Part shown: piece by piece, positions 42,551 to 51,592 of the stretch
Layout: each line of letters begins with the position of its first letter
How positions within the stretch are numbered: position 1 is the stretch's first letter
Assembly (NCBI GenBank): GCA_019745415.1
Contig: JAIETF010000037.1
Location: 1-64,000, forward strand
Direction of reading: 5' to 3'
Source: Candidatus Obscuribacterales bacterium
Lineage (GTDB): Bacteria > Cyanobacteriota > Vampirovibrionia > Obscuribacterales > Obscuribacteraceae
DNA length: 64,000 bases
Program-made: the position numbers and the translations under genes
Notes under the pieces: generated by a model
What the model saw: the letters and a program-made list of their open reading frames with translations, nothing else
Told to the model about the DNA's origin: nothing
The model's database searches: none

Positions 42551-45306
42551 GTCTCTTCATTCCCCTGCCACAGCATCTCTTTGAGATAAGCAAGCACATC
42601 GCGTACCAACCAACTATAGCCGACGTGGTTGTGTCCGCCGTTTGATTCGATTCTTAGGGTGAGATCGATTCTCTTTCTTTTGCTTAGCGCAGCCGCTAAC
42701 TTATAGCTGTGCCATGGAGGCACTCGGTCGTCATTTGCCATCAGGCAAATAAGTGCTGAGTGTTCAAACCTTTCATGGTCCCAGTTAGTCCGACCGCGTT
42801 TATTCTGATTTTGAATATTCTGAGCTAGTTTGGTCTGATTTGATTTGGTCTGATTTGATTTGGTCTGCTTTGATTTGGTCTGATTTAATTTGGTCTCACT
42901 TACTCTATTTGGGTTGCTTCCGCTTGGCTCCGGGTTGAGGCAGCAATAATATGGGCTGTAGTTCTTCAAGACTTTTCTGTCTTCTTCTAGTTGGGGGTTG
43001 CCGTATTCAGCTTGCCAAATAGGTCCGATAGTGTGGCTTGCGAAGCGCAACATGTCAAATAGTCCTGATTGCAGCACCGAACAGCGGTACAAATGGGGGG
43101 CTCTCTGCATCAAGACCGCTGTGGTGAGTCCGCCATTGCTGCCGCCTTGCACTGCTATATGTGCGGGGCTGGAGATGCCCTCTTTGACTATGTATTCCAG
43201 GCAGGCGACGGCGTCGTCGAAAGTAAGTTCTTTATTGCTGCCGGTGGCGTCCTTGTGCCAGTTTCGCCCAAGCTCGCCGCCGCCTCGCAAGTATGGAGTG
43301 GCGACGATTCCACCCATCTCAAGAAAGTTTAGGCTTTCATAGTTGAAAGCCGGAAGGCATTCGACGTTGAAGCCGCCGTAGACATTCATTAAGAGCGGAG
43401 TATTGCCTGCCGTTTGGCTTTTTTTGAGATTGTTTCTCTTGAGTGCGACCTTGGTTTGCTTAATTGCGACTTTGCTTTTCCCTCGCCCGACTTCTGTTTT
43501 CTTTAAATAGGTGAGCCAGAGCGGTATTTTCTTGCCGTCTCGGCTCTGCACCTGAACCAGCTTCTTCTCTATTTTCGGCAAACGAAGGTTGGCTAGGTTT
43601 TTCTTGAGGACTGTAGTGCGTCCATTCACGAGATTGTGGTGATAAGTGGTGCTCGGTAAATCAAAATGATCGACTTGAAAAATGATACTGCTGGCGGTGT
43701 GACCTGGTGAGAGGGAAGAGACAAAGCCTTTGTGTGGTATGTCGATATGACATTTTAGTTTGCCTGCATGACTGTACACCGAGAGTAAATGCTGACTACC
43801 GTTTTCTTTGAGGCTCAGAACAAAGATGTAGCGACTGGAAAACAAGACTTTCTTGATTACATCATTACCTGCTGCAATAAGTACACTACGGGTCTTTTTG
43901 AGAGCATGCAGTTTAGTACTACGGCGAGCAAGTTTCTGTGCTTCGTATTGCTTCAGTTCTTTCTTGTCTAGAGTAAGGGTGATTATTTCGCCTCTATCGT
44001 TCTTCTGATAGCTTAGAAAGCAGAGCTTCTCTTTGATATTGCCAAGGTAGATATTGGGTCCATCTTCATCGAATAGTGAAAGCAGGGGAGACTTTTCAGC
44101 GCATTTTCGAGAGAGGTAGTAACTGGGATAAAGGGAAGAGTTGATTACTTCTCTGACCAGCATATAGCTTGTGCCGGATAGTCCCATGCCGCTTATCCAG
44201 GTCCCTTCAGTCGTTCTGGCTTTGACCAGGGTCAAGGTTTTTGAGCCCGGCTTGAGCGCTTTATAGCAGAAGCTGCCGGCTCCGATTAGGCGTCCGTCTT
44301 TACTCTTCCTTCCCGGTTTCTGAAAGAAGAGACCTTCCCCTTGATTGGCAAAATACATCGAGGTGCTGTGGGTGCGCAGACGAAAATGCTTAAGCGTCGT
44401 ACCGCTGGCTAGGTTGATGATCTTCCAGCTTTGCCAGTCCGAACCGCCTTTACTGATGCCGATGGCAATTTTCTTTCCGTCTCTGGAGAAACTGTAGCCG
44501 GCAAGGAAGTGACCTTCCGGGATATAGTTGTTGGCATCGAAGATTAGTCTGCGACCCGTCTGCCTTTCAGGATGTGAAGTGCGATAAAAAACGGCGTGCT
44601 GCAGATTTGATGGCTTGCTCTTGATATAAAAATACTTACCGATTCGCCATGGGATTGCGTGGGATTCGCTGCGGCAGCTTTTCCAGAAACCATCAGGTAA
44701 AGTAAAGCCAAGCAGGTAGTAGCTTGTCTTTAGTGCGCTTAGAGAAGCCAGATCTTCCAGCCAGGTGCGGCAAGCCGCTGAATAATTTTCGAAATGTAGA
44801 TAGGGATCGAAGATGCGTTCCTTCCCCAGTTTATAGCTGCCTCTTCTCTGCGGTGCTTCGTTCGAGCTTTTCTCTCTCTTGTCTATTTCGCTCTTAATAG
44901 CACTGCGAATTTCTTTTCTGAGCTGTGCTGCTGAAGCGAGGTCGGCTGTATTCTTGAGCAACTTATATGAGTCAAGCTCGATGAGGTGCTGAGCTATGTA
45001 GTTCAAAGCTGATACATAATGAGGCTCTCTTCTTTGCGCACTCTCGAAAGCTTGTCTTATATGCAATAGGGCTAGTCTGAATTTCTTCTGGCAAATGCAG
45101 GCATAGGCTGCCCCTGCGAACATGAAAACGCAGCGATTGCGCTTATTGAGGTGCAGAGAAGGCAGGGTCTCGGCGACTTCCAGATAGCACCGATGAGCGT
45201 TTAGCCAGTCTTGCTTGCGCCAAGCGGCATCGCCATCTCGGCGCAATTCTTGATATAGCGCTTCTTCTTTCTTTTGGGATCCGACCGACTTATTTTTGTG
45301 CTTCAA
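42547..45306 (-). CDS. Prolyl oligopeptidase-family (S9) serine peptidase with helical N-terminal extension
   Basis: 919 residues. The first 150 are helical (TPR-like: WLNAHRCYLEVAETLP, RLALLHIRQAFESA), then a beta-propeller-like region, then the catalytic alpha/beta-hydrolase domain: oxyanion region LLMNVYGGFN, nucleophile Ser in AVQGGSNGGLTT, Asp in MANDDRVPPWHS, His in ESNGGHNHVGY. The triad is complete. An Asn/Gln/Thr/Lys repeat insert lies between Ser and Asp. No signal peptide is visible. TTG start with a weak ribosome site. Last gene of the TadE/TadG operon; its stop overlaps the convergent 42550 stop by 4 bp. Confidence 0.85.
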   Translation of the reverse strand: MKHKNKSVGSQKKEEALYQELRRDGDAAWRKQDWLNAHRCYLEVAETLPSLHLNKRNRCVFMFAGAAYACICQKKFRLALLHIRQAFESAQRREPHYVSALNYIAQHLIELDSYKLLKNTADLASAAQLRKEIRSAIKSEIDKREKSSNEAPQRRGSYKLGKERIFDPYLHFENYSAACRTWLEDLASLSALKTSYYLLGFTLPDGFWKSCRSESHAIPWRIGKYFYIKSKPSNLQHAVFYRTSHPERQTGRRLIFDANNYIPEGHFLAGYSFSRDGKKIAIGISKGGSDWQSWKIINLASGTTLKHFRLRTHSTSMYFANQGEGLFFQKPGRKSKDGRLIGAGSFCYKALKPGSKTLTLVKARTTEGTWISGMGLSGTSYMLVREVINSSLYPSYYLSRKCAEKSPLLSLFDEDGPNIYLGNIKEKLCFLSYQKNDRGEIITLTLDKKELKQYEAQKLARRSTKLHALKKTRSVLIAAGNDVIKKVLFSSRYIFVLSLKENGSQHLLSVYSHAGKLKCHIDIPHKGFVSSLSPGHTASSIIFQVDHFDLPSTTYHHNLVNGRTTVLKKNLANLRLPKIEKKLVQVQSRDGKKIPLWLTYLKKTEVGRGKSKVAIKQTKVALKRNNLKKSQTAGNTPLLMNVYGGFNVECLPAFNYESLNFLEMGGIVATPYLRGGGELGRNWHKDATGSNKELTFDDAVACLEYIVKEGISSPAHIAVQGGSNGGLTTAVLMQRAPHLYRCSVLQSGLFDMLRFASHTIGPIWQAEYGNPQLEEDRKVLKNYSPYYCCLNPEPSGSNPNRVSETKLNQTKSKQTKSNQTKSNQTKLAQNIQNQNKRGRTNWDHERFEHSALICLMANDDRVPPWHSYKLAAALSKRKRIDLTLRIESNGGHNHVGYSWLVRDVLAYLKEMLWQGNEET
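42829..42899. repeat. In-frame 15-bp repeat in the S9 peptidase
   Basis: Four units of TTTGGTCTGATTTGA (42829, 42844, 42859, 42874) and a partial fifth encode Asn-Gln-Thr-Lys-Ser-type repeats on the minus strand, inserted in the catalytic domain between the Ser and Asp of the triad. Confidence 0.85.
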
Positions 45307-45345
45307 TTTGTCACTACTGTTTTCACTTAAACTTGTCGTTATTAG

Positions 45346-46248
45346 CTATTTCTCTTTGCGCTTACTACTAGAGTCTTCTCTAGATTTATCATTGGTTTCA
45401 TCACCTGCTTTGCCTTCTTCCTTGTGGCTTTGATAGGTTCTAATATAGAGATTCGAGCTTTCTGGAACTAGTTTATGCGCACCCTTTCGCTTGTCTTGCA
45501 TGAGCTCATTGAGATTTTGGGCGGTTTTCTCCAGTTCCAATCGTCTTTGCTCGGCTTGTTGGTACTGTGAATTGGCTTGTCCTTCCCAGAGCGATTTCAA
45601 TAGCTCCAGCTGTCTCGATGCGTCTTGAGGCATAGGAAGCTGCTGCAGCCTACCGCGACGATAATAGCGCAGACCTTCTAGAATCGCCTGACGTTGAGCA
45701 TCTACAGAAGCGTTGCCGTGACGGCTTGTGCTTTCTGCCGACTGACTGGCTAGTTTCTGGTTGATCTCCGAGTCTCGGCTCAGCTGTTCCTTTAGCTTTT
45801 GCATCGCCGCCTCTCGTTTTAATTCTTCTGCTGTTTTGGGCGGCGGCGCCGGTGCTTTCTTTTCAGGAACCGCTTCTCCCGATTCGGCACCGAGATATTT
45901 GAGGGCGAGTTTGGAAAGTTTGCCTGCCTCTTTATCTGGTTCTAGGGCATAGGCAATTCTGAATTCTCTGATGGCGCTTTCTTTCTGACCAAGATTGACG
46001 AATGAATTGGCGAGATAGTAATGCAAAACGGCATTGTTGAAATCTTGCGAGAGGGCAGCGCTCAAGTGTGAAACGGCTTCTTTGTAATCGCCTTTGTTAT
46101 AGGCGGCGATTCCGTCTTTGAGGTCGGGGCTGAGCGCCAGGGCCGGCACTTGCGCAAGCCAAAGCGAGGATAATAATCCAGACAGCACTGCTGCCGGCAG
46201 AAAAGTGCGGCGCAGAAGTGAAGCAAGTTTTGATGGTATTGTTTTCAT
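45346..46248 (-). CDS. Secreted TPR protein
   Basis: 300 residues. A signal peptide (AVLSGLLSSLWLAQVPALA), two or three TPRs (GIAAYNKGDYKEAVSHLSAA, LHYYLANSFVNLGQKESAIR), then Pro/Ala and Gln/Lys-rich helical and disordered parts. It lies 33 bp downstream of the TadG-like gene and 39 bp upstream of the S9 peptidase gene, so it is in the same operon and may serve pilus assembly. Confidence 0.75.
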   Translation of the reverse strand: MKTIPSKLASLLRRTFLPAAVLSGLLSSLWLAQVPALALSPDLKDGIAAYNKGDYKEAVSHLSAALSQDFNNAVLHYYLANSFVNLGQKESAIREFRIAYALEPDKEAGKLSKLALKYLGAESGEAVPEKKAPAPPPKTAEELKREAAMQKLKEQLSRDSEINQKLASQSAESTSRHGNASVDAQRQAILEGLRYYRRGRLQQLPMPQDASRQLELLKSLWEGQANSQYQQAEQRRLELEKTAQNLNELMQDKRKGAHKLVPESSNLYIRTYQSHKEEGKAGDETNDKSREDSSSKRKEK

Positions 46249-46281
46249 TCGTTTTATTTGTGCTGCTTATCTAGTTATATC

Positions 46282-47937
46282 TCATGGTCCCGAATCTGGT
46301 TCGTCTATAAAATAAATGTCGGTCACCCGGGCAAAGCGAAGTTCTCCTAGGTGCTGACCAAAGCCAGTGCCGGGCTGCCAGAGAACGTCGCCGTAGACTT
46401 CGGTATAATGCTTGACCGAACTGGATTTGCCGCCCACCACATAACCCCAACAGTAGTTGGGCTTGTCTTTCTGTTTGGTCTCTTGAATTACGGTCTTATC
46501 CAGCCCTTCCGGCGGATTGTCTGGATTGAGCCAGGAGGGTAGATTTTGTTTGTCTGAGCCTATTTTGATAGTGGGATCGGTGTTGTCTGCTGAAGAATAG
46601 ACCGGATAGATAAAGTATTTGCGGGGCTGGGCTGTGCCCGAGGAGGAAGGAGCTTCTTCTTTATTGAAGGTGGCGCTTTGCAATAGCTTATAGAGCTTTT
46701 CTTGGTTGAAGTCTGGATCTATCTCTTTGATTCGTTGCAAAAGCTTTTTGAATGCCTGGTTGTGGTCTCCCGGCAGGGCTTCGATTACTTCAAGCAAGGT
46801 GGTGGCTGCTGAATACTCGTTGCCTAAACTGGCGTTGCCGTAGAGCATGCCGCCGCTTGGCAGAGGATAGTCCTTGATTCCCTTTTGTTCTTCTGGTTTG
46901 AACCCATAGGTTGTCTCTTTTATTTTCTTTTGATCAACATGCCATTTGGCTGTATTGCCTACTTGAATCGTCACAAATGAATATGGAATAGCTAGGGTGT
47001 AGGTGCGCTGCGGATTGGCGGCGGCGCAGGCTACTGCTGTTAACTTGCCTGACATCGAATCGACTTCGCCGTGTCTTTTGAAAGCATTGGGTAGCGGCGT
47101 GTAGGCGCCGCCAACTGGTTTAGCGGCGCTGTTATTTTCAAAATAGGTGTCATCAATGAGGTGCGGCATTTCACCTTGCCTAAAGGATGTGAAACTGAAC
47201 TGATGATTATTTGCCTGCATCGGCACATAACCTTTTAAATAGGACTTTTTACCGAAAGTGGTGCCCTGGGCTGTGATGCGATCGGGCAATTGACCAGTGT
47301 TATAGCTGAGATTGCTTTCTAGTCCCCTATCTATCATTGCGATCGAGATCGTATCTGCCTGCGATTTCTCGACCTTATTTGCTTTCACCATGCTGGCCTG
47401 GCGCTGGTGCGCCAATTGCTGAAAGTACATGTTCAGCACATTTTCGTCGGACACTTTGTTGAAGAGCATGTCGTTTAGATTTTTGGCATGGCCGAAGGCT
47501 GCTTCGGCTGCTGCCTCGGTGTTCGAGCCGGCTTGCCCCTCGGCTTTCATTGATTCGGCATTAGCGTTGACCAGATAAGCCTTGCCCCAGATACGGTTGA
47601 TATTTGATATGCCGACATTGCCTGTTGAGTCGGCTACATCTCTATACTGCGGATTGGCTGGTACTTTTACTTCGATAATGCGCTTGGAAATGTTCAGTAC
47701 CCCGGCATCAACGGCGTTTCTCACTTGTCTGGAGCCGCCCATGATCATACTTAGTTGAAATAGGCCGACAATACAGATTATCAATAGAAAGGTGCTGACA
47801 ATGACAAGACCGGTGGCGGCTCCCTGCTTTCTTCGCGGCGCCTCGCATTTGTGGATTTTTGTCTGTGCTAGCAGTTTTCTCTTTGGCAGATGTCTGCCTT
47901 TGTCGCTGTTATGGGGTGATATCGTAAGTGGTGTCAT
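46282..47937 (-). CDS. TadG-like pilus assembly protein
   Basis: 551 residues. A short basic N-terminus, then one TM helix (GLVIVSTFLLIICIVGLFQLS, near residue 45), followed by RQVRNAVDAGVLNISKRI, the typical TadG / Flp pilus-assembly start. The rest is a large extracytoplasmic domain, without a visible vWA MIDAS (TadG often has one). ATG 47937 is preferred over the in-frame start at 48000, which overlaps the previous gene. It follows two TadE-like genes; no TadA ATPase or prepilin is in the window. Confidence 0.75.
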   Translation of the reverse strand: MTPLTISPHNSDKGRHLPKRKLLAQTKIHKCEAPRRKQGAATGLVIVSTFLLIICIVGLFQLSMIMGGSRQVRNAVDAGVLNISKRIIEVKVPANPQYRDVADSTGNVGISNINRIWGKAYLVNANAESMKAEGQAGSNTEAAAEAAFGHAKNLNDMLFNKVSDENVLNMYFQQLAHQRQASMVKANKVEKSQADTISIAMIDRGLESNLSYNTGQLPDRITAQGTTFGKKSYLKGYVPMQANNHQFSFTSFRQGEMPHLIDDTYFENNSAAKPVGGAYTPLPNAFKRHGEVDSMSGKLTAVACAAANPQRTYTLAIPYSFVTIQVGNTAKWHVDQKKIKETTYGFKPEEQKGIKDYPLPSGGMLYGNASLGNEYSAATTLLEVIEALPGDHNQAFKKLLQRIKEIDPDFNQEKLYKLLQSATFNKEEAPSSSGTAQPRKYFIYPVYSSADNTDPTIKIGSDKQNLPSWLNPDNPPEGLDKTVIQETKQKDKPNYCWGYVVGGKSSSVKHYTEVYGDVLWQPGTGFGQHLGELRFARVTDIYFIDEPDSGP

Positions 47938-47948
47938 ATTCTTTTTTC

Positions 47949-48356
47949 TTAGAGCGGGGCCGGGGTTGCCACTATCGGCTGAATAGCGCTGGCATGGCAT
48001 TCGACTTGAGAAAGAAAGGGAAAGGGCACAGGCATGTTTACCAGCATCTTTGTTTTAATTGTTACCTGACCTTTTCCCAAGTCATATTCGACGCCTTCCA
48101 AAGCGACACTTTGCACGATATTGGAAGTTTTAGCCTTGGCTAAACAGCCTTCGGCTGACAGTCTGGCATTTTGCTCATTACTTTGTGAGGCGGCGACGCG
48201 TGCGGCTAGCTCTGCCCATTGCTCGTTGGACTGCGAGGTGGTGACCAGAACGGTTAGATCGATGGCCATCAGGGCAAGCGGAATGATAACCGCGAAACCG
48301 GTAATGGCTTCTATCAAAGTCTGTGCTCGCGCTCGTCGTCTTCTTCTAATTGGCAT
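47949..48356 (-). CDS. TadE-like pseudopilin
   Basis: 135 residues. An N-terminal Arg run (PIRRRRRARAQTLIEA) and a hydrophobic helix (ITGFAVIIPLALMAIDLTVLV) match the TadE family of pseudopilins, where the helix is preceded by a Glu or Thr-Leu-Ile-Glu motif. ATG 48356 is at the basic run; its reading frame overlaps the previous gene by 11 bp. The remainder is a small extracytoplasmic domain. Likely minor pilin of a Tad-like pilus. Confidence 0.72.
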   Translation of the reverse strand: MPIRRRRRARAQTLIEAITGFAVIIPLALMAIDLTVLVTTSQSNEQWAELAARVAASQSNEQNARLSAEGCLAKAKTSNIVQSVALEGVEYDLGKGQVTIKTKMLVNMPVPFPFLSQVECHASAIQPIVATPAPL

Positions 48357-48879
48357 AGAATCTTGGATTCTCCAGTAGTCGGGTGCTACTGACTGTATAA
48401 GTGGCCGGGGCGCCGAGTCCGGGCACCGAAGTGAAGAAGGGGATGGTGAGGAAGGGGGAGACTGTGACTTGGGTGGTGACTGTGACAAAGATGCCGCCCG
48501 GACCGGTTTCGTAAATGACCTGGGTGGAAGGCAGCTGAGTGATGCTTGCCAGCCCCCCGGCTATCGAACTGACATACTTTTGGGGAATGAGCAGTTTGAC
48601 GGCACCGTTTTTGTCCTCTGCTTCAGATCTCGGCACCTTCACCGCCTGACGCAACTGCAGGTCATTTAGCGAGATAGAACTAACATAACCGAAGCCCAGT
48701 CCGATAATATCGAGCACAGGAAAGACAGCGAAAATAAAGAGAAAGAAGAAAGCCGGTCCAAACTCGGCGATGCTCGAGCCGCGCCTGCGACCTTTCGGAC
48801 GAAGCGCCCCCGGCAGGCCAGGCTTCTCATTCAGACCTAATTGAAAGGTTTGAGCCGCTCTAATCTTCACAGAATTCAT
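48346..48879 (-). CDS. TadE-like pseudopilin, first of the operon
   Basis: 177 residues. A basic segment (KGRRRGSSIAEFGPA) precedes a hydrophobic helix (FFFLFIFAVFPVLDIIGLGF), the TadE-type start with the pseudopilin-like Glu in the A-E-F motif. The extracytoplasmic part is beta-rich. AAGGG abuts ATG 48879 but sits well before the GTG at 48870, which may be the real start. First gene of the minus-strand operon to 42547. Confidence 0.7.
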   Translation of the reverse strand: MNSVKIRAAQTFQLGLNEKPGLPGALRPKGRRRGSSIAEFGPAFFFLFIFAVFPVLDIIGLGFGYVSSISLNDLQLRQAVKVPRSEAEDKNGAVKLLIPQKYVSSIAGGLASITQLPSTQVIYETGPGGIFVTVTTQVTVSPFLTIPFFTSVPGLGAPATYTVSSTRLLENPRFYAN

Positions 48880-49023
48880 CCCTTGCCGATTGGCACCGAT
48901 GATCTGTATATACCACCGCAGTGTAAAGAGTTTGTGAGGGCTAGGCTGCTTTCGGCTTGGCGCTTCTCTCTTTTTCTCTTTGTCTCTTTCTTTCAGCTTA
49001 ATAGCTTTGTTTATTGAGTTTTC

Positions 49024-49239
49024 TTAGGCCCAGATGTCCGGCTCTCTTCTCAATACAAAGGTGGTGATGCCGAAAAGCAGGCAGATTAGTCCCGGTAAGG
49101 TAAGTATCCAGCTGGCGAGAAGCCTGGTGAAGTCACCCGAGCCGTCTTCTCTGCCAAGAAAATAAGCCAAAGCTAGAAATAGCACTCCCAGCACGGTTTG
49201 CCAGATATAGGCAAATTCTTTGTAGACATAAAGTTTCAT
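49024..49239 (-). CDS. Small two-TM membrane protein
   Basis: 71 residues, two TM helices (IWQTVLGVLFLALAYFLG, and LASWILTLPGLICLLFGITTFV) with a loop between. GAGGTGG before ATG 49239 supports the start. No known family. Confidence 0.6.
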   Translation of the reverse strand: MKLYVYKEFAYIWQTVLGVLFLALAYFLGREDGSGDFTRLLASWILTLPGLICLLFGITTFVLRREPDIWA

Positions 49240-49338
49240 GGCAACCACCTCGACAGTATATTAGACCGCGTGGCTGGTAGATCCTTCATTCTTTGGGCTG
49301 ATTCTAGGCTTTACTACTTTAGACTGAGTGGTCAAATG

Positions 49339-51477
49339 TCAATTTTCATGGATTGTGACTGGCAGAGCGATTATGTCGGTGTAGTCGTCTTTTCCGTCAT
49401 CTTTGCTTTCCAGCTTTATGCCTTTCTCTTTACAGATTTGGCTGAGTTCTTCTTGGAGCTTATCTTCTTTGACATTTTCTTCTTCGCCAAGCTCGATAGT
49501 GAGCAAGTTAAGAGACATCTTTCTAATTATTTCTGCGGCGCCGCTAGTTAGCTTTGCCTTGCCCAGATGCAGTCTTCTCAGGCTGCCTATTTTGCTCAGC
49601 TCTTCCAGCTTACTATTATCTATATTGCAGTTGCGCAGCTCCAAGGTGGCTAGATTAGGCATTGAACTTAATTTCTTTAGGGTACTGAGCTTGATGTCAC
49701 AATCATCTAGTCTGAGAGCGAGAATTCTTTTTCTTCCCTGAAGTGCATCAATGCATTCGTCCATTTCAGCAGGGCTAAGTCCGTCTAGAGCAAAACGATG
49801 CGACTTGAGAGTGACAACATCTACAGGGTTTTCTTTAGTTAGTTTGGAATGACCAATGTCTAAATTGAAGAGTTTGTTCTCCCTGAGTTTGGTCAAATAT
49901 CCATCAATTACTCCCTTCCGAATGACGAAGCTGCGAGATTCGGTCATTGAGACCAGTCCCTCTCTGATCATTTTGTTCGTAACATTTTCGCCTTCCAAAA
50001 ATCTTACTTCCCAGAATGGAATGTCTGCTACGGTGAACCATTTGCTCTCATCATTGATAAAGTCATGAGTTGGTTGAAACAAGAGCTTGGCAGATCCTGG
50101 GTATTCTTCGAGTCCAGAGCTGGGGTGAAGCCTTCCTCCAACCAGTCCAATTCTTCCGCAATCGAAAGCGTTAAAGTTGATTCTAATTATCTTGTTTCCG
50201 TTTTTGTCTCTTGTAAGACTAGCGCCTGGAATAATTGCTAGATCGCTGATATTTGTCGGTATTTTTTGTATGGTCGAACTTGGCTTGCTCATAAAGCCCG
50301 AAAAGCTAATTGTCCCCACCAAAAGCAGACCGGTGGCGACAATCATCAGCACCGCCGCTGGTACCGCGTTCTTTTTCGATTTAATCTTGGTTTCTTGCTC
50401 GCCCTCCTGATCAGCACGATGACTGAGGGCTGGTTTGCGCACACCGGTGGTGCTGCCGCTGAATTCGCCGATTGTCTTGCTTGTCATAGTTTGACCTTGT
50501 CCGGTCGCAAGTAAGCTCTGATAGATTGCTTCCAATTCTTTTCTTACTTCGGTCATGGAAGCTATGCGCATGGCTGCATCCTTTTCGAGCATTCGCTTCA
50601 AGAGCCCCTCTAGTCTTTGCGGGTATCTCGAACCAATATCTATTGCCGACAGCGTGGGTGGCTCTTCGCACTGATGCTTGGTTAAGGTCTCGACGATGTT
50701 TTCGCCTAGAAAGGGTGGCTTTTCGGTAAGACATTCAAACAAGGCGCAACCCAGCGAATAAATATCGCTGCGCGCGTCGATTTCTTTGCCCATGGCTTGT
50801 TCTGGGCTCATATAGAGCGGGCTGCCGAAAACCAGACCGACACTTGTTAGTCTTTGGCTTTCGCCCGAAGCTAGTTTGGCGATGCCGAAATCTACCAGGC
50901 GAGCCACCGGTCGTTTGGGATCTGTCAGATCTAAGTGGATATTTGCCGGCTTGATATCGCGATGCACGACGCCGGCTTTGTGGGCGTGCTCCAAGGCAGA
51001 GCAAGTTTGTATAAAGACTTGCAGGGTGAGCTTAAGTTGGAAAGCTCCTTCCTTCTTTAGTTTCTCTGCCAGATCTTCGCCATGCAGAAGCTCCATAGCG
51101 TAATATGGGCGATTGCCGTCACTGATGCCGAAGTCATAAATACGAATGATGTTCTCATGCTGTAGTCGCCCAATCGATTGGGCTTCTCTTTGAAAACGCA
51201 GCCAGGCTTCTTGGTCGATTTGATTGGAGCGAAAAGTTTTCAGGGCGAGTTCTTTACCGAGTGTCAGGTGTTTAACTCTATAAACGGCGCCCATGCCGCC
51301 TTCGCCAAGAAAGTCGATGACTTCGAATTTGCCGTCTATGACATCGCCGCGTTTGAAAGGTAGTCCTGCTTTCTCAATGGTGCGAGAGCGCCCTCCCTGC
51401 GGGGAGTCGCCCAGCGCCACCGGCAAGGTGTCGGAGCCGGGTTTAAAGAATTGCGATTTCTGCTGGTCTTCCTTCAT
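49339..51477 (-). CDS. Ser/Thr protein kinase with TM and LRR-like sensor
   Basis: 712 residues. The Hanks-type kinase domain is complete: glycine loop GEGGMGAVY, Lys80 (LALKTF), HRDIKPAN (Asp174), DFG (Asp196) and SPEQ in the activation segment. A juxtamembrane linker, one TM helix (about 373-398) and an external C-terminal domain follow. That domain ends in leucine-rich-repeat-like units (MPNLATLELRNCNIDN, GSLRRLHLGKAKLTSG). This is the PknB-like sensor-kinase layout, with LRRs in place of PASTA repeats. Ligand unknown. Monocistronic. Confidence 0.93.
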   Translation of the reverse strand: MKEDQQKSQFFKPGSDTLPVALGDSPQGGRSRTIEKAGLPFKRGDVIDGKFEVIDFLGEGGMGAVYRVKHLTLGKELALKTFRSNQIDQEAWLRFQREAQSIGRLQHENIIRIYDFGISDGNRPYYAMELLHGEDLAEKLKKEGAFQLKLTLQVFIQTCSALEHAHKAGVVHRDIKPANIHLDLTDPKRPVARLVDFGIAKLASGESQRLTSVGLVFGSPLYMSPEQAMGKEIDARSDIYSLGCALFECLTEKPPFLGENIVETLTKHQCEEPPTLSAIDIGSRYPQRLEGLLKRMLEKDAAMRIASMTEVRKELEAIYQSLLATGQGQTMTSKTIGEFSGSTTGVRKPALSHRADQEGEQETKIKSKKNAVPAAVLMIVATGLLLVGTISFSGFMSKPSSTIQKIPTNISDLAIIPGASLTRDKNGNKIIRINFNAFDCGRIGLVGGRLHPSSGLEEYPGSAKLLFQPTHDFINDESKWFTVADIPFWEVRFLEGENVTNKMIREGLVSMTESRSFVIRKGVIDGYLTKLRENKLFNLDIGHSKLTKENPVDVVTLKSHRFALDGLSPAEMDECIDALQGRKRILALRLDDCDIKLSTLKKLSSMPNLATLELRNCNIDNSKLEELSKIGSLRRLHLGKAKLTSGAAEIIRKMSLNLLTIELGEEENVKEDKLQEELSQICKEKGIKLESKDDGKDDYTDIIALPVTIHEN

Positions 51478-51502
51478 TCGTCTACTTAAGTCATTGTCTG
51501 TC

Positions 51503-51592
51503 TATCGACCAAAAGCCAATCTGTCAAAAGCTAATCTATCAAAAGCCAATATATCAAAAGCTTATGGATCACAAGCCATTCGGTCATGAGCG
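51503..51592. repeat. 15-bp tandem array, about six units
   Basis: Units of AATCTATCAAAAGCC at 51518, 51533 and 51548, and more diverged ones at 51503, 51563 and 51578. On the plus strand each unit would encode A-N-L-S-K, which looks like a pentapeptide repeat, but the ORF (51293-51589) runs antisense to the kinase gene and lacks a ribosome site. I treat it as an intergenic minisatellite. Confidence 0.8.

Noticed and set aside
51293..51589. Pentapeptide-repeat protein on the plus strand
   Set aside because: Most of the ORF is antisense to the kinase gene, there is no ribosome site, and the repeat block is an intergenic minisatellite.
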